From the NCBI RefSeq assembly GCF_007748095.1, contig NZ_CP036287.1, forward strand, positions 1,860,001-1,924,000: a stretch of 64,000 nt of DNA, in the 5' to 3' direction. A program made the translations under genes and the position numbers. The stretch is from Engelhardtia mirabilis. Its GTDB lineage: Bacteria > Planctomycetota > UBA1135 > GCA-002686595. Below, piece after piece: positions 35,278 to 45,612 of the stretch (positions are counted from its first letter, which is position 1; every line of letters begins with the position of its first letter). The notes beneath the pieces were generated by a model. The model ran no database searches, had not been told where the DNA came from, and saw nothing but the letters and a program-made list of their open reading frames with translations.

Positions 35278-35976
35278 TCACGAGGCGAGCGTCTCCTCGG
35301 CGGTCAGCGGGAAGAGCTGGGCGCGACGCAAGTCGAGGGTGTCGCCGTGCCCCAGGTGGCCGGCGACCGAGGCCACGGCGGCGCGGTAGGCCTCGGGCGC
35401 GAGGGTCGGGAAGGCGCTGAAGGCGAACGCGCCCAGGTTGTTGTAGAGGCGCACGCTCGTCTTGTTGGACACCGCGACGTCGAGGTCACCGTCGCCGTCG
35501 ATGTCACCGAGCGCGACCCGACTGGGATACGAGCCCGCGTACAGGCTGCCCGCCGCGGTGAAGGATCCGTCGCCCAGGCCCCGCAGCAGGGTCATGGAGC
35601 CGGCCAGATAGTTCACGGTCACCAGGTCTAGCGCGCCGTCCCCGTCGACGTCGCCGAGGTCGACGCCGGTCAGCTCGGCGTGCCCCACGGCGAAGGGGTA
35701 GTGGATCGGCGCGCTGAAGCCGCCGGCTCCGTCGCCCAGGAGCACGCTGACGCCGAAGCCCTCCCACTGGTCGAGCAGGTAGTTGTAGCAGCCGCGGTTG
35801 GCCGTCACCGCGTCGAGCGCGCCGTCGCCGTCGAGGTCCCCGAGAGCCACCTCGTTCGGGCGGGATCCGGCGGAGTGCGACAGGATCGAGTAGTCGGTCC
35901 CCGTGCATTGCGCGGTGGCCGTCGTCGAGAGGGAGAGGGCGAACGGGACGATCAGAGCGAGGCGGCCGAGTGTCAT
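35278..35976 (-). CDS. secreted FG-GAP/VCBS repeat protein, short
   Basis: A 232-residue protein with signal peptide (MTLGRLALIVPFALSLSTTATAQ) and three to four FG-GAP/VCBS calcium-binding repeats, each with D-x-D-G-D-G-x-x-D (LGDLDGDGALD, LGDVDGDGALD, LGDIDGDGDLD). The ATG at 35976 has GAGGAG 6 nt upstream. Relatives in this genome (58080, 43608) are over 530 residues and end in a SNGLR-like module. This one stops after a fourth, degraded repeat (LAPEAYRAAVASVAGHL...), so it may be a truncated or frameshifted gene. Confidence 0.72.
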   Translation of the reverse strand: MTLGRLALIVPFALSLSTTATAQCTGTDYSILSHSAGSRPNEVALGDLDGDGALDAVTANRGCYNYLLDQWEGFGVSVLLGDGAGGFSAPIHYPFAVGHAELTGVDLGDVDGDGALDLVTVNYLAGSMTLLRGLGDGSFTAAGSLYAGSYPSRVALGDIDGDGDLDVAVSNKTSVRLYNNLGAFAFSAFPTLAPEAYRAAVASVAGHLGHGDTLDLRRAQLFPLTAEETLAS

Positions 35977-36474
35977 CGAAGCTCCTCGATGGGTGAGCTG
36001 GCGAGCGATGGCCTCAGACTCCGAGAGCTGGCCGACGGGCCTGATGACAATCGATTCATCGGGTCCCGTCTCGACCCTTGCTCCAGGGCGACGGTTCACT
36101 GGAACCGGCGCGCGGCGGATCGGGAGCGAGGCACGACGGGCGAGGCTGTTGCTCCAGGCAAGATGCCGCGAGGCGGCCGAGCGCGGCATCGATGGCGCAC
36201 GATCGGCGGGCGGGGGCAAGCCCTGCGCCGACCTCGCAGCCGTTGGGCTGAATCGGGCAGTGCCGCGCCAGCTGGGCCGCCTGGTCGCATTCGGCTACTC
36301 CGCGACGACCCTCCTATCGTCGCGAGTCTCGAGCCATACCGGCGCAGGCCCGGCGAGCGTGCCGAGGAACGAACCCGAGACGGCGACCGTGACGCCCGGA
36401 GTCCTGAGTCCCCCGGTGTGACGTCATCGGTCCCGCCCTCGATCGAGGCCGCTCCCGCCAACGGCGACGGGCCG
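35977..36474. other. intergenic region
   Basis: About 500 bp between the start of the FG-GAP gene and the end of the kinase gene. It must hold the promoter of the FG-GAP gene. Frames running through it on the plus strand are antisense to the kinase and not coding. No repeat or RNA gene seen. Confidence 0.35.
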
Positions 36475-39381
36475 CTAGCGCCGCTCGTCGAGCTCGGTCA
36501 AGCGGCGGATCGACTCGAGCGTCTGGGGGTGCTCGTCGCCGAGCACACGGCGTCGGCCGTCGATCGCCTCACGGTAGTAGGTCTCGGCCAGGTCGAGGCG
36601 GCCCTGGGCCTCGTACAGGACAGCCAGGTAGTGGATCGAGGCGAGGGTCTTGGGGTGCTCTTCACCCAAGACGCGTCGCCGCCCCTCGAGGGCCTCGCGG
36701 TAAAGGGGCTCGGCCTCCTCGAGCCGTCCCTGGGCCTGGCGCAGGAAGGCCAGGTTGGTGATCGAGGCGAGCGTGTGGGGGTGGTCGTCACCGAGCGCGC
36801 GCCGGCGGCCCTCGATGGCCTCGCGGTAGAAGGGATCGGCCTCGTCGAGCCGGCCCTGTTGCTCCATCAGGTAGCCGAAGTTGTCGATGGCGAGCAACGT
36901 GTCGGGGTGGTCGTCGCCGAGCGTGTGGCGCCAGCCCTCGAGGGCTTGGCGGAGGAGGACCTCAGACTCTTCGAGTCGCCCGAGGGGACCGAGCACGGCG
37001 CCCACGTTGTTCATCGCCTTCAGGGTCTGGGGGTGCTCGTCGCCGAGGATCCGCCGCCAACCCTCCATCGCCTCCCGGAAGTGCGCCTCCGCCAGGTCGA
37101 GGCGTCCCTGCGCATGGTAGAGGCCGCCGAGGTTGTTGATCGCTTTCAGGGTCTCGGGGTGCTCGTCGCCGAGCAGGCGCCGTCTGCCGTCGAGGGCCTG
37201 CTGGAAGTAGGGCTCGGCCAGGTCGAGGTGGCCCTGGGCCTGGAGCAGGCCACCGAGGTGCAGGAACGACGACAGGGTGTCGCGGTGCTCGTCGCCGAGC
37301 TGTCGGCGACGGACGTCGAGGGCCTCTCGGAGCAAGGGCTCGGCCTCGTCGAGTCGACCGACGCTCCTCAGCAGGGTTCCCAGAATGTCGACCGAGCGGG
37401 CGGTCTGCGGGTCCTCGTCGCCCAGGAGGCGGCGCCGGACTTCGGCGACCTCCTCGAAGAGCAGCACAGCCTCGTCGTATCGCCCCTGGGCTTGGAGCAC
37501 GTTCCCCAGGTTGACCAGCGGGCCGAGGGTCTCGAGCTGGTCGTCCCCATGCAGGCGGCGCAGGCCGTCGAGAGCCCCACGGAGCGCCGTCTCGGCTTCT
37601 TCGAAGCGCCCTTCGTCGTACAGCTGCCGGCCCAGCTGGTAGAGCGACTCGAGGGTCGCGGGGTGCGCGTCGCCGAGCTCCGCGCGCCGGATGTCGAGCG
37701 CACGCCGGGCTGGAGCGCCCGCGGCCTCCGGTAGCCCCAGGGCCTGGAGCGTGCTGACCAAGGTCGCGAGCAGTCGGGCGCGGATCAGCGGCTGCGTCGC
37801 GAACTGCGCGTCGATGGCCTCGACCGTGCGCTCGAAGAGGTTCTGCTCGAGGGCTCGCAGGGCGATGGTCGAGAAGTTGACCGGCGCGAGGCCCGCGGAC
37901 AGCGCCTCGCGCTGGTCGTCGGGGACGGCGTCGAGCAGCGAGCGTCGCAGGCGGATCCCCATCAGCGCGACGTCCAGCTCGGCGAGCTGGCTCGACTGGA
38001 ATGCCGTCACCCGCTCGAGCTCGTCGGCCCGGGCGAGGGCTTCCTGCTCAGCCTCACGGGCGCGGGCCGCGCTCTCCTGGGCCAGCCCGCGCTGCCGCTC
38101 CTCTTCCGCTAGCGCATCGTCCTTCTCCGCGAGCGCGTCGTCCTTGGCCTCGAGGGCCTCGCTCAGCGCCTCGTTCGCGCGCTGGGTGTTCCACCAGCCG
38201 ACGCCGGTGCCGATCGAGCCGCCGACGAGCAGGAACGCGATCGTGGTCACCGCCACGACGGTCTTCTTGCGGCGCCGTACGAACTTGCGCAGGCGGTAGA
38301 CGCCGCCGGGCGGCGCCGCGAGGACCGGCTCGTCGCGCAGGAATCGCGCGACGTCGGCCCCGAACCCGCTGGCGCTCTCGTAGCGTCGGTTGCGGTCCTT
38401 CTCGAGTGCCTTCATCACGACCCAGTCGAGGTCGCCGCGCAGGCGCTTGCTCAGGTTCTCGACGTTGACCTGCCGGCCGGCCGCGACGGGGGAGGCCTTC
38501 GCGCCCATTGTCGAGACGCGGGTCGAGGGGCGCTCGGGATCGTCCTCGCGGATCGTGCGCAAGAGCTCGTCGAAGCCCCGCTCGAGCACTTCGCGGATGT
38601 CGAAGGGGCGCGTGCCGGTCAAGAGCTCGTAGAGCAGGACGCCGAGGGAGTAGACGTCCGCGCGAGTGTCGATGTCGAGGCCGCTCAGCTCGGCCTGCTC
38701 GGGGGCCATGTACTCCGGCGTGCCCAGCATCTGGGCGTGCTGGGTGAACATGGTCTTCTGCGTCAACTCGGCGCTGGTCGCCTTGGCGATGCCGAAGTCG
38801 ATCACCTTCGGCACGGGCACGCCGTCGTGCAGGGTGACCAGTACGTTGCCCGGCTTGAGGTCCCGGTGGATGACGCCCTTCTGGTGGGCGTGCTGGACGG
38901 CCTCGCAGACCTTGACGAACAGCTCGAGCCGCTCGCGCAGGCCGGCGCGGGCGGTGTCGCAGTACTCGGTGATCGGCGTGCCCTTGACGAGCTCCATCAC
39001 GAAGTAGGGCCGCCCGGAGCGGGTCGCCCCGCCGTCGAGCACCTTGGCGATGTGCGGGTGGTCCATCAGCGCCAGGGCCTGGCGCTCCGCCTCGAAGCGG
39101 ACCACGACCTCGCGCGTGTCCATCCCGAGCTTGATGATCTTGAGCGCGACCCGGCGCACGACGGGCTCGCGCTGCTCGGCCATCCAGACGGTGCCCATGC
39201 CGCCCTCGCCGAGCTCCTGGAGCAGCTTGTAACGGTCGATCGTGTCGCCGGCCCGCTCGCCGATCGCGGCGGGGGCGGGGGGCTCGACCCCACCCTGCTC
39301 GGCCTCCGAGCGCGCGGCTCGGATGGGGTCGCGGCCGGCGTCGGAGTCGCCGATTCCGTCGGGTCGGGGTGAGTCGTGCAT
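36475..39381 (-). CDS. Ser/Thr protein kinase with C-terminal TPR array
   Basis: A 968-residue membrane-anchored Hanks-type kinase. The kinase domain is complete: GEGGMG (58-63), ATP-binding K81 (ALKIIK), catalytic HRDLKPGN (172-179), DFG (195-197) and APEQ. One transmembrane helix ([19 protein letters not shown], about residue 385) is followed by a coiled-coil stretch rich in [11 protein letters not shown]. About ten 42-residue kinesin-light-chain TPRs ([42 protein letters not shown]) fill the C-terminal 400 residues. This layout is expanded in planctomycetes and probably links outer or periplasmic protein binding to phosphorylation. The ATG at 39381 is favoured; an in-frame start at 39450 is possible. 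Confidence 0.9.
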   Translation of the reverse strand: MHDSPRPDGIGDSDAGRDPIRAARSEAEQGGVEPPAPAAIGERAGDTIDRYKLLQELGEGGMGTVWMAEQREPVVRRVALKIIKLGMDTREVVVRFEAERQALALMDHPHIAKVLDGGATRSGRPYFVMELVKGTPITEYCDTARAGLRERLELFVKVCEAVQHAHQKGVIHRDLKPGNVLVTLHDGVPVPKVIDFGIAKATSAELTQKTMFTQHAQMLGTPEYMAPEQAELSGLDIDTRADVYSLGVLLYELLTGTRPFDIREVLERGFDELLRTIREDDPERPSTRVSTMGAKASPVAAGRQVNVENLSKRLRGDLDWVVMKALEKDRNRRYESASGFGADVARFLRDEPVLAAPPGGVYRLRKFVRRRKKTVVAVTTIAFLLVGGSIGTGVGWWNTQRANEALSEALEAKDDALAEKDDALAEEERQRGLAQESAARAREAEQEALARADELERVTAFQSSQLAELDVALMGIRLRRSLLDAVPDDQREALSAGLAPVNFSTIALRALEQNLFERTVEAIDAQFATQPLIRARLLATLVSTLQALGLPEAAGAPARRALDIRRAELGDAHPATLESLYQLGRQLYDEGRFEEAETALRGALDGLRRLHGDDQLETLGPLVNLGNVLQAQGRYDEAVLLFEEVAEVRRRLLGDEDPQTARSVDILGTLLRSVGRLDEAEPLLREALDVRRRQLGDEHRDTLSSFLHLGGLLQAQGHLDLAEPYFQQALDGRRRLLGDEHPETLKAINNLGGLYHAQGRLDLAEAHFREAMEGWRRILGDEHPQTLKAMNNVGAVLGPLGRLEESEVLLRQALEGWRHTLGDDHPDTLLAIDNFGYLMEQQGRLDEADPFYREAIEGRRRALGDDHPHTLASITNLAFLRQAQGRLEEAEPLYREALEGRRRVLGEEHPKTLASIHYLAVLYEAQGRLDLAETYYREAIDGRRRVLGDEHPQTLESIRRLTELDERR

Positions 39382-40316
39382 GGGGGAGTTGTGGACGGTG
39401 CCACCGCTACCGGGTCCGTCGAGGGCTGCGCGGCACCCACGATCTTGCAATCTCTCGGCGGGCTGGGGGCCCGCCAGGAACCGAGAAGCTCGCGCAGCCG
39501 GTCGAGGGGCCGGGATGGAGCAGGTGCACGGAGCCGCAGCTGCGGCTGTCGACCACCATCGACCGCGCGACGGTTCGGGACGCGGGTACGGGCGAGCTGG
39601 TGTGGCAATCGCCGAGCGGGACCGGCGGGTGCACCACCGCAGCGATCTCGCCCGACGGCCGCTTCGCCTTCACGGCGGGTCCGAGTACCGATCCGTTCCT
39701 GCGGCGCTGGTCACTGGAGGGCGGCGGGATGCTCGCCGAGCGGCGCATCGAGGGCCTGCGAGTCTCCGACCCGTGGGCTCTCTCGCACGAGGGCGAGCTG
39801 GTCGCGCTCGCGCCCGGCCGGCAGGAGATCCTGCTGCTGGATTCGGGCCTCGAGCGAGAGGTCTCCCTGGCCTTCGGCGCGCTCTTCACCGGGACCACCT
39901 GCGCCGTGCACTTCGTGGGGCTGACGGCCGGGCGGCAGGTGGGCGGCGGCGCGATCGCGTGGCCCTCGACGGCCTACGCGGCGGAGCTCTTGGCCTGGGA
40001 CCTCTTCCTCGGCCTGGCGCTGGTCTTCGCTGCGGCCGCGATGGACGCCGCGTGGCTCGGAGCGCGACGTGCGCTGGTCGCGAGCGGCGTCCTGTGCCTG
40101 GCGGGGACGGCGGGGCCCGCGGTGGGGGACATGGGGCTGCAGAGGGTCGGCGTCTTGGGCTATGCCGTCGTCCTTCCCCTGGCCGCGTTGCTCCTGGCGA
40201 GGGGCTTTGCAGGAGGACGTGGAGTCGCCGCGGCCGACTCCCGGCCGAGGTTGATCGAGCGGGGGATTGAGCCCGAGCTCAGGTCGGCGCGGCTCAACCA
40301 GCGGGCGAGGGAGTGA
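39369..40316 (+). CDS. chimeric ORF: WD40-like fragment joined to a polytopic membrane segment
   Basis: A 315-residue frame with a GTG at 39369. Residues about 55-165 read as one or two WD40/PQQ-like blades ([42 protein letters not shown]). From about residue 168 to 285 it becomes a membrane protein with three to four helices ([55 protein letters not shown]). The two parts look like unrelated proteins spliced together, each incomplete, so this may be a fused pseudogene. The first 50 residues look non-coding, and the proposed start overlaps the start of the divergent kinase gene, so the real start is probably later. Confidence 0.5.
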   Translation: MSRAWGSCGRCHRYRVRRGLRGTHDLAISRRAGGPPGTEKLAQPVEGPGWSRCTEPQLRLSTTIDRATVRDAGTGELVWQSPSGTGGCTTAAISPDGRFAFTAGPSTDPFLRRWSLEGGGMLAERRIEGLRVSDPWALSHEGELVALAPGRQEILLLDSGLEREVSLAFGALFTGTTCAVHFVGLTAGRQVGGGAIAWPSTAYAAELLAWDLFLGLALVFAAAAMDAAWLGARRALVASGVLCLAGTAGPAVGDMGLQRVGVLGYAVVLPLAALLLARGFAGGRGVAAADSRPRLIERGIEPELRSARLNQRARE

Positions 40317-40391
40317 GTTGAAGGTAATGGCAACGTTCGAGATTTCAGAGTGAACTGAAACTTCTGAACTGGGTGCTAGGCTGGCGCGGCC

Positions 40392-40928
40392 ATGTCGAAT
40401 GCCGATCAGGTCCGTGCTGAGTTCACCGAGCTCTGGGGGCAACTCGCCAGCTTCTGGGGCATCTCGCCCGCCGCTGCGCGGGCCTTCGCCCACCTCTTCA
40501 CCCTCGAGGAGGGCGCCACGGCCCAGGAGCTGCGGGAGGGGCTGGCGATGAGTGCCGGAGCGGTCTCGACGGCGACCAGGGAGCTCCGGGAGTGGGGCCT
40601 GGCCGCTCCCGTCAGGCAGCCGCGCTCGCGCCAGGTCCAGTGGCGCGTGGAGACCGACGTCGAGCGCGTCGTGCGGACGATCGTCGCGACCCGCAAGCGG
40701 CGAGAGTGGGACCCCATCCTCGAGCACGTGGACCGTTGGCTCCCCGAGCTCTCGGGGTCGAAGGATGCGGAGTCCGTGCACGTCCGTGAGCGTCTCGAGA
40801 CGGTCCGGGCGATCGTGAAGGTGGCGGACGACATGGCCCAGGCCTTCCTGCGCGGGGGCGTCGTCGAGAAGCTCGGACTGAGCCTGCTGGTCAAGGCCAC
40901 CAAGCGGCGGGCGAAGCGGCCGAGCTGA
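40392..40928 (+). CDS. GbsR/MarR-family transcriptional regulator
   Basis: A 178-residue protein. The winged-HTH segment LTLEEGATAQELREGLAMSAGAV-like (residues about 36-60) and RELREWGLAAPVRQPRSRQVQW wing match the GbsR family, whose members often control carotenoid, osmolyte or lipid genes. A helical C-terminal dimerisation part follows. It starts 76 bp after the previous frame, downstream of an AT-richer stretch (40320-40375) that is the likely promoter. It is 3 bp before the FAD-dependent desaturase gene and is presumably cotranscribed with it. Confidence 0.85.
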   Translation: MSNADQVRAEFTELWGQLASFWGISPAAARAFAHLFTLEEGATAQELREGLAMSAGAVSTATRELREWGLAAPVRQPRSRQVQWRVETDVERVVRTIVATRKRREWDPILEHVDRWLPELSGSKDAESVHVRERLETVRAIVKVADDMAQAFLRGGVVEKLGLSLLVKATKRRAKRPS

Positions 40929-40931
40929 GGC

Positions 40932-42509
40932 ATGGCGATCTCCGAAGCCAGGGCCGCGACGCCGTGGATCGATCGACGCGCGGCCGCTCCAGCCCGAGAG
41001 GCGGATTCGATCGCCAGCGGCGCGAGCGACGTGGTCGTGCTCGGCGGCGGCATGGCGGGGCTGGCCACCGCCGCCCGCTTGCAAGCGCGGGGCGTCTCCA
41101 CGGTGGTCCTCGAGGCGCACGCGACGCCCGGCGGGTGCGCGGGCTGGTTCCGTCGCCGCGGCTTCACCTTCGACGCCGGTGCCACCACGCTGGTCGACTT
41201 CGGACCCGGCGGCGTAGGGGGCGAGCTCCTGGATGAGATCGGCTTGGGCGCGGTCGACGGAGAAGCCCTGCCCGGCTACACCGCTTGGCTCCCCGACCGC
41301 ACGGTCGACCTCGATCGAGATCCGGACAAGTGGAGCGAGACGCGCTTGGCGGCCTTCGGTAGTTCGGCGGGGCACCGCCGGTTCTGGGAGACGCTCGACG
41401 CCATCGCGAGCACCTTCTGGAGGGTCAGTCGCCGGGGCGGCTCCCTGCCGATCCACGGACTCGGCGACCTCGCCCGGGCGGCGCGCGCGGTCGGTGTGCG
41501 CGAGAGCCTGCGGGCGCGGTACCTGACTTGGACCCTCGGCGACCTCCTCCGGCGTCACGGCCTCGACGCCGACCGGCCCCTGAGGGCCTTCCTCGGAATG
41601 CTCGTCGAAGACACCGTGCATGGGAGGGTCGACACGGCCCCGCTTGTCAATGCGGCACTGGGGATCACGATTCGCGGCGCCGGCCTCACGCGCGCGCGCG
41701 GGGGCATGGCCGGCTTCTGGAGGCGGTTCGTCGCTCACTATCACAGCCTCGGAGGCCGGCTCGTCACCCGCTGCCGGGTCGAGCGCGTGTCGGCGGCCGG
41801 TCGGTCCTTCGTCGTCGACACCAGCCGCGGCACGTTCACGGCTCGGCAGGTCGTCAGCGCGTTGCCGGCCGAGCTCACGGCGCGCGTCGCTTCCGAGCCC
41901 GTCGCTCGGCGGCTGGCGCCGCACCTGATGCGGAATTCCGAAGCGGTCGGCGGAGCCGTCGTGGTGTACCTCGGCGTCCCCGAGGCGGAAGTGCAGGGCC
42001 CCCGCTGGACCCACCACCAGTTGCTCCACGACTACGACGCTCCCCTCGGCATGGGCAACAACATGTTCGTCTCGGTCTCCGCGCCGGGCGACCTCGCCAG
42101 CGCCCCTGCGGGCCACCGGGTCGTGATGGTGTCGACGCACTGCGAGCTCGATGCCTGGGAAGGGCTCGAACCGCGAGAGTACGCACGGGCCAAGAAGGCA
42201 GCCAAGGAGCGCCTGATCGGCCTGGCGCGCCGCGTCTACCCCGACCTCGCTCGCAATCCCGTGGTGGTCGAGACGGGGACCCCGCGCACCTTCCTGCGCT
42301 TCGTCGGCCGGCCGCGAGGGGCCGTCGGCGGGTATCGGCTTCACCTCGGCAACGCCAACCTACGGGCCATTCCCCAGGACATCGGAGTGCCGGGGTTCCA
42401 CCTCGTGGGGGACACGACTTGGCCTGGACTGGGCACCGTGGCCAGCGTCCTCGGCAGTCGAGTGGCCGCGAGGAACGTGCTGGCCGAGCTGGGGTCGGAG
42501 GTCGGGTGA
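40932..42509 (+). CDS. FAD-dependent carotenoid desaturase/isomerase-like oxidoreductase (CrtI/CrtISO family)
   Basis: A 525-residue flavoprotein of the phytoene-desaturase/carotenoid-isomerase superfamily. The dinucleotide motif VVVLGGGMAGLATAARL is at about 35-51. The GCAGWFRRRGFTFDAGATTL segment follows. The C-terminal FAD motif is GFHLVGDTTWPGLGTVASVLGS (about 491-512). Length fits the family (490-520). The first 30 residues are an unusual polar extension. Which carotenoid reaction it performs cannot be told from sequence; the gene next to it encodes a di-iron desaturase, which suggests a xanthophyll-type modification pathway or a related membrane lipid. Confidence 0.85.
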   Translation: MAISEARAATPWIDRRAAAPAREADSIASGASDVVVLGGGMAGLATAARLQARGVSTVVLEAHATPGGCAGWFRRRGFTFDAGATTLVDFGPGGVGGELLDEIGLGAVDGEALPGYTAWLPDRTVDLDRDPDKWSETRLAAFGSSAGHRRFWETLDAIASTFWRVSRRGGSLPIHGLGDLARAARAVGVRESLRARYLTWTLGDLLRRHGLDADRPLRAFLGMLVEDTVHGRVDTAPLVNAALGITIRGAGLTRARGGMAGFWRRFVAHYHSLGGRLVTRCRVERVSAAGRSFVVDTSRGTFTARQVVSALPAELTARVASEPVARRLAPHLMRNSEAVGGAVVVYLGVPEAEVQGPRWTHHQLLHDYDAPLGMGNNMFVSVSAPGDLASAPAGHRVVMVSTHCELDAWEGLEPREYARAKKAAKERLIGLARRVYPDLARNPVVVETGTPRTFLRFVGRPRGAVGGYRLHLGNANLRAIPQDIGVPGFHLVGDTTWPGLGTVASVLGSRVAARNVLAELGSEVG

Positions 42510-43333
42510 GCGCTGGCGTTCGCGCGCCCGCGGCCTCGCAGCCGCCGTGGCTCGAGTCGCTGGGGAACGACCTCCTGGCGACGAGTCGGCGGCAGCGGTG
42601 GAGGACGCTCTCGCGCCCGATCTGGCTGGTTGCCGCCTATGTGATCGCCGCGGCGTGCGGCCACTACTGGGCCCTGCCGCTGATCATGGTCCCGCTCTTC
42701 CTTTCGGTCGTCACCGCGGCCCACGACGTCGTCCACGGCGCATTGGGCCTCGACCGCCGTGGGACCGAGTGGGCACTGGCCCTACTGGGCGCGGTGCTCT
42801 TCGAGAGCGGCCACGCCTATCGATGGACCCATCGTCGCCACCACCTGGTGTTTCCGGGGTCGGACGACCCGGAGGGGGCCCCGGCCAAGGGGAGCTGGCT
42901 GGGGGCGATCCTCGAGGCCCCCTGCTTCCTGCCGCGCCTGTGGTGGTGGGCCTTCCATCGGGCGCGGGGCCGTCGAGCCGAGCGAGCGTGGTTGCTGGCC
43001 GAGGCGAGTTGGTTCCTCGTCGCCGCCGTGGCGGCCGTCGTGGCACTCGGTCGCTGGCCCTCCGCCTCGGCGTACTTCGCCATGGCCCTGGTCGGGAGCT
43101 GGAGCTACCCGTTGCTGACGGTGCACCTGCCGCATCGCAACTACGGCGACACCCCAGTCAGCCAGACCCACACCCTGCGAGGTCGGCTCGTTCCCCGCCT
43201 CCTGCTCGAGCTGACCTACCACCTCGAGCACCACCTCTACCCGAGTGTGCCGAGCCACAACCTGCCGATCCTCTCCGAGCGCCTCGAGCCCTGGCTGCGG
43301 GAGCAGGGGGTTACGCCGAGGCGCGTGCCGTGA
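42506..43333 (+). CDS. fatty-acid-desaturase-fold di-iron enzyme (carotenoid hydroxylase/ketolase-like)
   Basis: A 275-residue integral membrane di-iron protein with a GTG start overlapping the preceding stop by 4 bp (GTGA). The three histidine boxes are complete: H73-DVV-H77, H109-RRHH113 and H239-LEHH243, with membrane helices between them. A further HLPHRNYGD segment lies before box three. The fold is shared by acyl-lipid desaturases, beta-carotene hydroxylase (CrtR) and ketolase (CrtW). Coupling to the CrtI-like gene makes a carotenoid substrate likely (inference). The product acts in the inner membrane. Confidence 0.87.
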   Translation: MSAGVRAPAASQPPWLESLGNDLLATSRRQRWRTLSRPIWLVAAYVIAAACGHYWALPLIMVPLFLSVVTAAHDVVHGALGLDRRGTEWALALLGAVLFESGHAYRWTHRRHHLVFPGSDDPEGAPAKGSWLGAILEAPCFLPRLWWWAFHRARGRRAERAWLLAEASWFLVAAVAAVVALGRWPSASAYFAMALVGSWSYPLLTVHLPHRNYGDTPVSQTHTLRGRLVPRLLLELTYHLEHHLYPSVPSHNLPILSERLEPWLREQGVTPRRVP

Positions 43334-43500
43334 CCAGGTCGAGACTGCGCCAAGGCGCCGGCTCGCGGGGTTGCCAACTCGTGTCGCCGCTCTGAGGGAG
43401 AGCCATGCGACCGCTTCCGAAGTCTGCGCGGCGAACGTATTCCAAGAGCCAGTTCGACCGGTCCACCGGCCTTCCTCGAGCCGAGCCGCCTCCGAACGCC

Positions 43501-43538
43501 GCGCACCTCGCCGCTGCTGGGCAGCGACGAGGTGCGCG
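43501..43538. terminator. strong hairpin between convergent genes
   Basis: GCGCACCTCG (43501-43510) pairs with CGAGGTGCGC (43528-43537), extended by GCTGC/GCAGC around a short loop. It lies between the rightward desaturase operon (ends 43333) and the leftward secreted protein (ends 43608). No clear T-tract on either side; likely a bidirectional transcript end. Confidence 0.6.
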
Positions 43539-43607
43539 TCTCTCGATGCTCACGTGCCTGGCACCCTCTTGTTGCTGATCAACAACGAGGTGTGCGACTC
43601 CGTATGG

Positions 43608-45242
43608 TCAGAAGCCGACCGTGAAGCGGATCCCGTTCGAGGCCTCGACTTCCAGCCCCGGCAGGGCGAAGGGATCGACGAACCAGAACTGGGCGAAGTA
43701 CTGGGCGCCATAGAGCAGGGGATCGTTCGGCACGGTCCAGCCGGTGCCCACACTTCCGAACTGGGTGACGGGGGGCAGGGTCAGGATCACGGGATCGGCG
43801 ACCAGCAGCAGCTCACCGAAGATCGGCAGCGCGGTCGGCGCGGTGCCGCCGACCACGAAGGGCAGGTGGCCCGGGGTGGCCGGGGCGACGCCGATGACGG
43901 CGGTCTGGCCTGCGACCGGCAGGGTCTTGGCGCTGAAGATCGGGCCGGAGGTGGGGCCATAGGAGTCGGCGGCGGCCAGCACCGAGGCCGGCGCCAGGCC
44001 CTGGGTCGCCTGGTTGGAGTTCAGGGAGAAGATGTAGGCCGCCCCGTCGGAGCCGTTGCCATAGCGGGCGCCCGCGAGGACCCAGCCGCCGGAGACTGCG
44101 ACGGACATGCCGAGCTGATCGCCCCATTCGCCGCCGGTGTGCCACAGCTCCTCCTCGAGGTCGAAGCCGTCGCCGAAGATCTCCGGGCGGTAGACGAAGA
44201 CCTGACCCGGCTTGTTGTCCGGCGTGGTGTAAGCGTAGGGAGCGCCGACGAGCAGGCGGCCGGTCTCGGGATCCAGGTCGAGCTCCTTCCCGAAGCCTGC
44301 GCTCGCGGAGCCCGGGGTGAGCTGCTCCACGAAGGTGAACTGCGGCAGCAGCCCGTTCGTGTCGGTGGTGTAGACGTAGACCGCGCCGTCGTCGACGTCG
44401 TTGGCCGTCACGCCGTCGGCGCCGACGGCGAGCATGTCACCGGCGAAGGCCAGGGTCTCGCCGAAGCGGTCGTGGGCCTCGGAGCCCGCGGCCTCGAGCG
44501 CGGCGCCGGACCAGACCTGGCCCGGGGCGACGAAGAAGGGCACGACGGCGCCGGTGTTGGGGGTCTGGGCCGAGGCGTCGAAGTAGGGCACGCCCGCCAG
44601 CACCTGGGCCGACTGCCCGTCCTCGGCGGCCTGGATCGCCACCGACCATCCGAGGTTGGGCCCGTAGGCGCTGGCGAGGTCCGCTTCGTGTTCGTAGGTC
44701 CCGTCGACCTCGCGGAAGACCGCCACGTGGCCCGGCTGGCCGTTGGCCTGGCGGACCCCGACGGCGAGCCACGGGCCGTCCGCGGCCAGCGAGTTGCCGA
44801 AGTAGTCGTCGCTGTCGAGGACCGTGTCGAACAGAGACTGGGACAGCTCCCAGCCGTCGTCGCCGAGGCGGTAGACGCGGACGGCGCCGACATTCTCGGC
44901 GACCTCGATGTCGAAGGTCGCATCGGCGACGAACAGGGTGTCGCCCCGCTGGAGGATCTCGTTGGCGAACCCCATCGAGGTCGGTGCGGGGCTGGAGAGG
45001 GTCTGCACCGGTACGAAGGTCCCGCCGTCCCGGCGATAGACCTGGACGGCCCGGGCGCCCTGGTCTCCGCCGGAGGCCGACACGAAGGCCCAGTTGTTCG
45101 AGATCTCGACCGCACCGCCGGCGGAATTCGAGCCTTGGCCGAGGTCGGGCGAGAGGGGCTCGAGATGGAACCAACCGTCACCGGCCAGGGCCGTGGATGA
45201 GAGCAGCAGCGCCGCGGTGGCGGCAGCGAAGGGAGTGTTCAT
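43608..45242 (-). CDS. secreted FG-GAP/beta-propeller protein with SNGIR C-terminal module
   Basis: A 544-residue exported protein. A signal peptide (MNTPFAAATAALLLSSTALA) is followed by seven or so integrin-alpha/FG-GAP-like blades of the type AVQVYRRDGGTFVPVQTLSSP and VGVRQANGQPGHVAVF. These proteins form surface beta-propellers. The last 110 residues (ASVLAAADSYGPTSGPIF... to the terminal ASNGIRFTVGF) form the module shared with the proteins at 49501 and 58080. The ATG at 45242 is chosen for the signal peptide; the frame is open upstream to 45434 without meaning. Function unknown. Confidence 0.82.
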   Translation of the reverse strand: MNTPFAAATAALLLSSTALAGDGWFHLEPLSPDLGQGSNSAGGAVEISNNWAFVSASGGDQGARAVQVYRRDGGTFVPVQTLSSPAPTSMGFANEILQRGDTLFVADATFDIEVAENVGAVRVYRLGDDGWELSQSLFDTVLDSDDYFGNSLAADGPWLAVGVRQANGQPGHVAVFREVDGTYEHEADLASAYGPNLGWSVAIQAAEDGQSAQVLAGVPYFDASAQTPNTGAVVPFFVAPGQVWSGAALEAAGSEAHDRFGETLAFAGDMLAVGADGVTANDVDDGAVYVYTTDTNGLLPQFTFVEQLTPGSASAGFGKELDLDPETGRLLVGAPYAYTTPDNKPGQVFVYRPEIFGDGFDLEEELWHTGGEWGDQLGMSVAVSGGWVLAGARYGNGSDGAAYIFSLNSNQATQGLAPASVLAAADSYGPTSGPIFSAKTLPVAGQTAVIGVAPATPGHLPFVVGGTAPTALPIFGELLLVADPVILTLPPVTQFGSVGTGWTVPNDPLLYGAQYFAQFWFVDPFALPGLEVEASNGIRFTVGF

Positions 45243-45612
45243 CGATCTGGGGGGATGGGAGTTGCGTTGGGAATGCCGGGTCTTCCGGCGCCACCCCTCG
45301 ACGCCGCTTGTGGCCCTGGCTGCCGACAGGGTTTCCCGAGAAAGATCCCGACCCGGAGCCAGGGACCATCCGCGGCCCCTGGTCGTCCATCGCTCGGACG
45401 TCGGGGCGCGCCCTTGCCAGGGGCGGTACCCCACCCATGCCTCGGCGCGCGCAGGGGGCCGACCCTGGGGAGGAGCGGCCGCGCCGTCGCTCTGGGTAGC
45501 GGGGCGGCTCGTGCGGATTTCGAGGAACTCTCCGCTGGGTCAGGTCTCCAAGGGGGTCGACGGCGCCCGCGTGCGGCGCCACCCCACCAGCACTAGCACC
45601 GGATCCACCGCC
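45243..45612. other. intergenic region
   Basis: About 370 bp between two divergent genes, holding both promoters. Several frames cross it with shadow-like composition. Nothing else seen. Confidence 0.35.

Noticed and set aside
39711..42344. 877-residue leftward open frame
   Set aside because: Antisense to the GbsR and CrtI-like genes; Arg/Gly/Asp-rich without domains.
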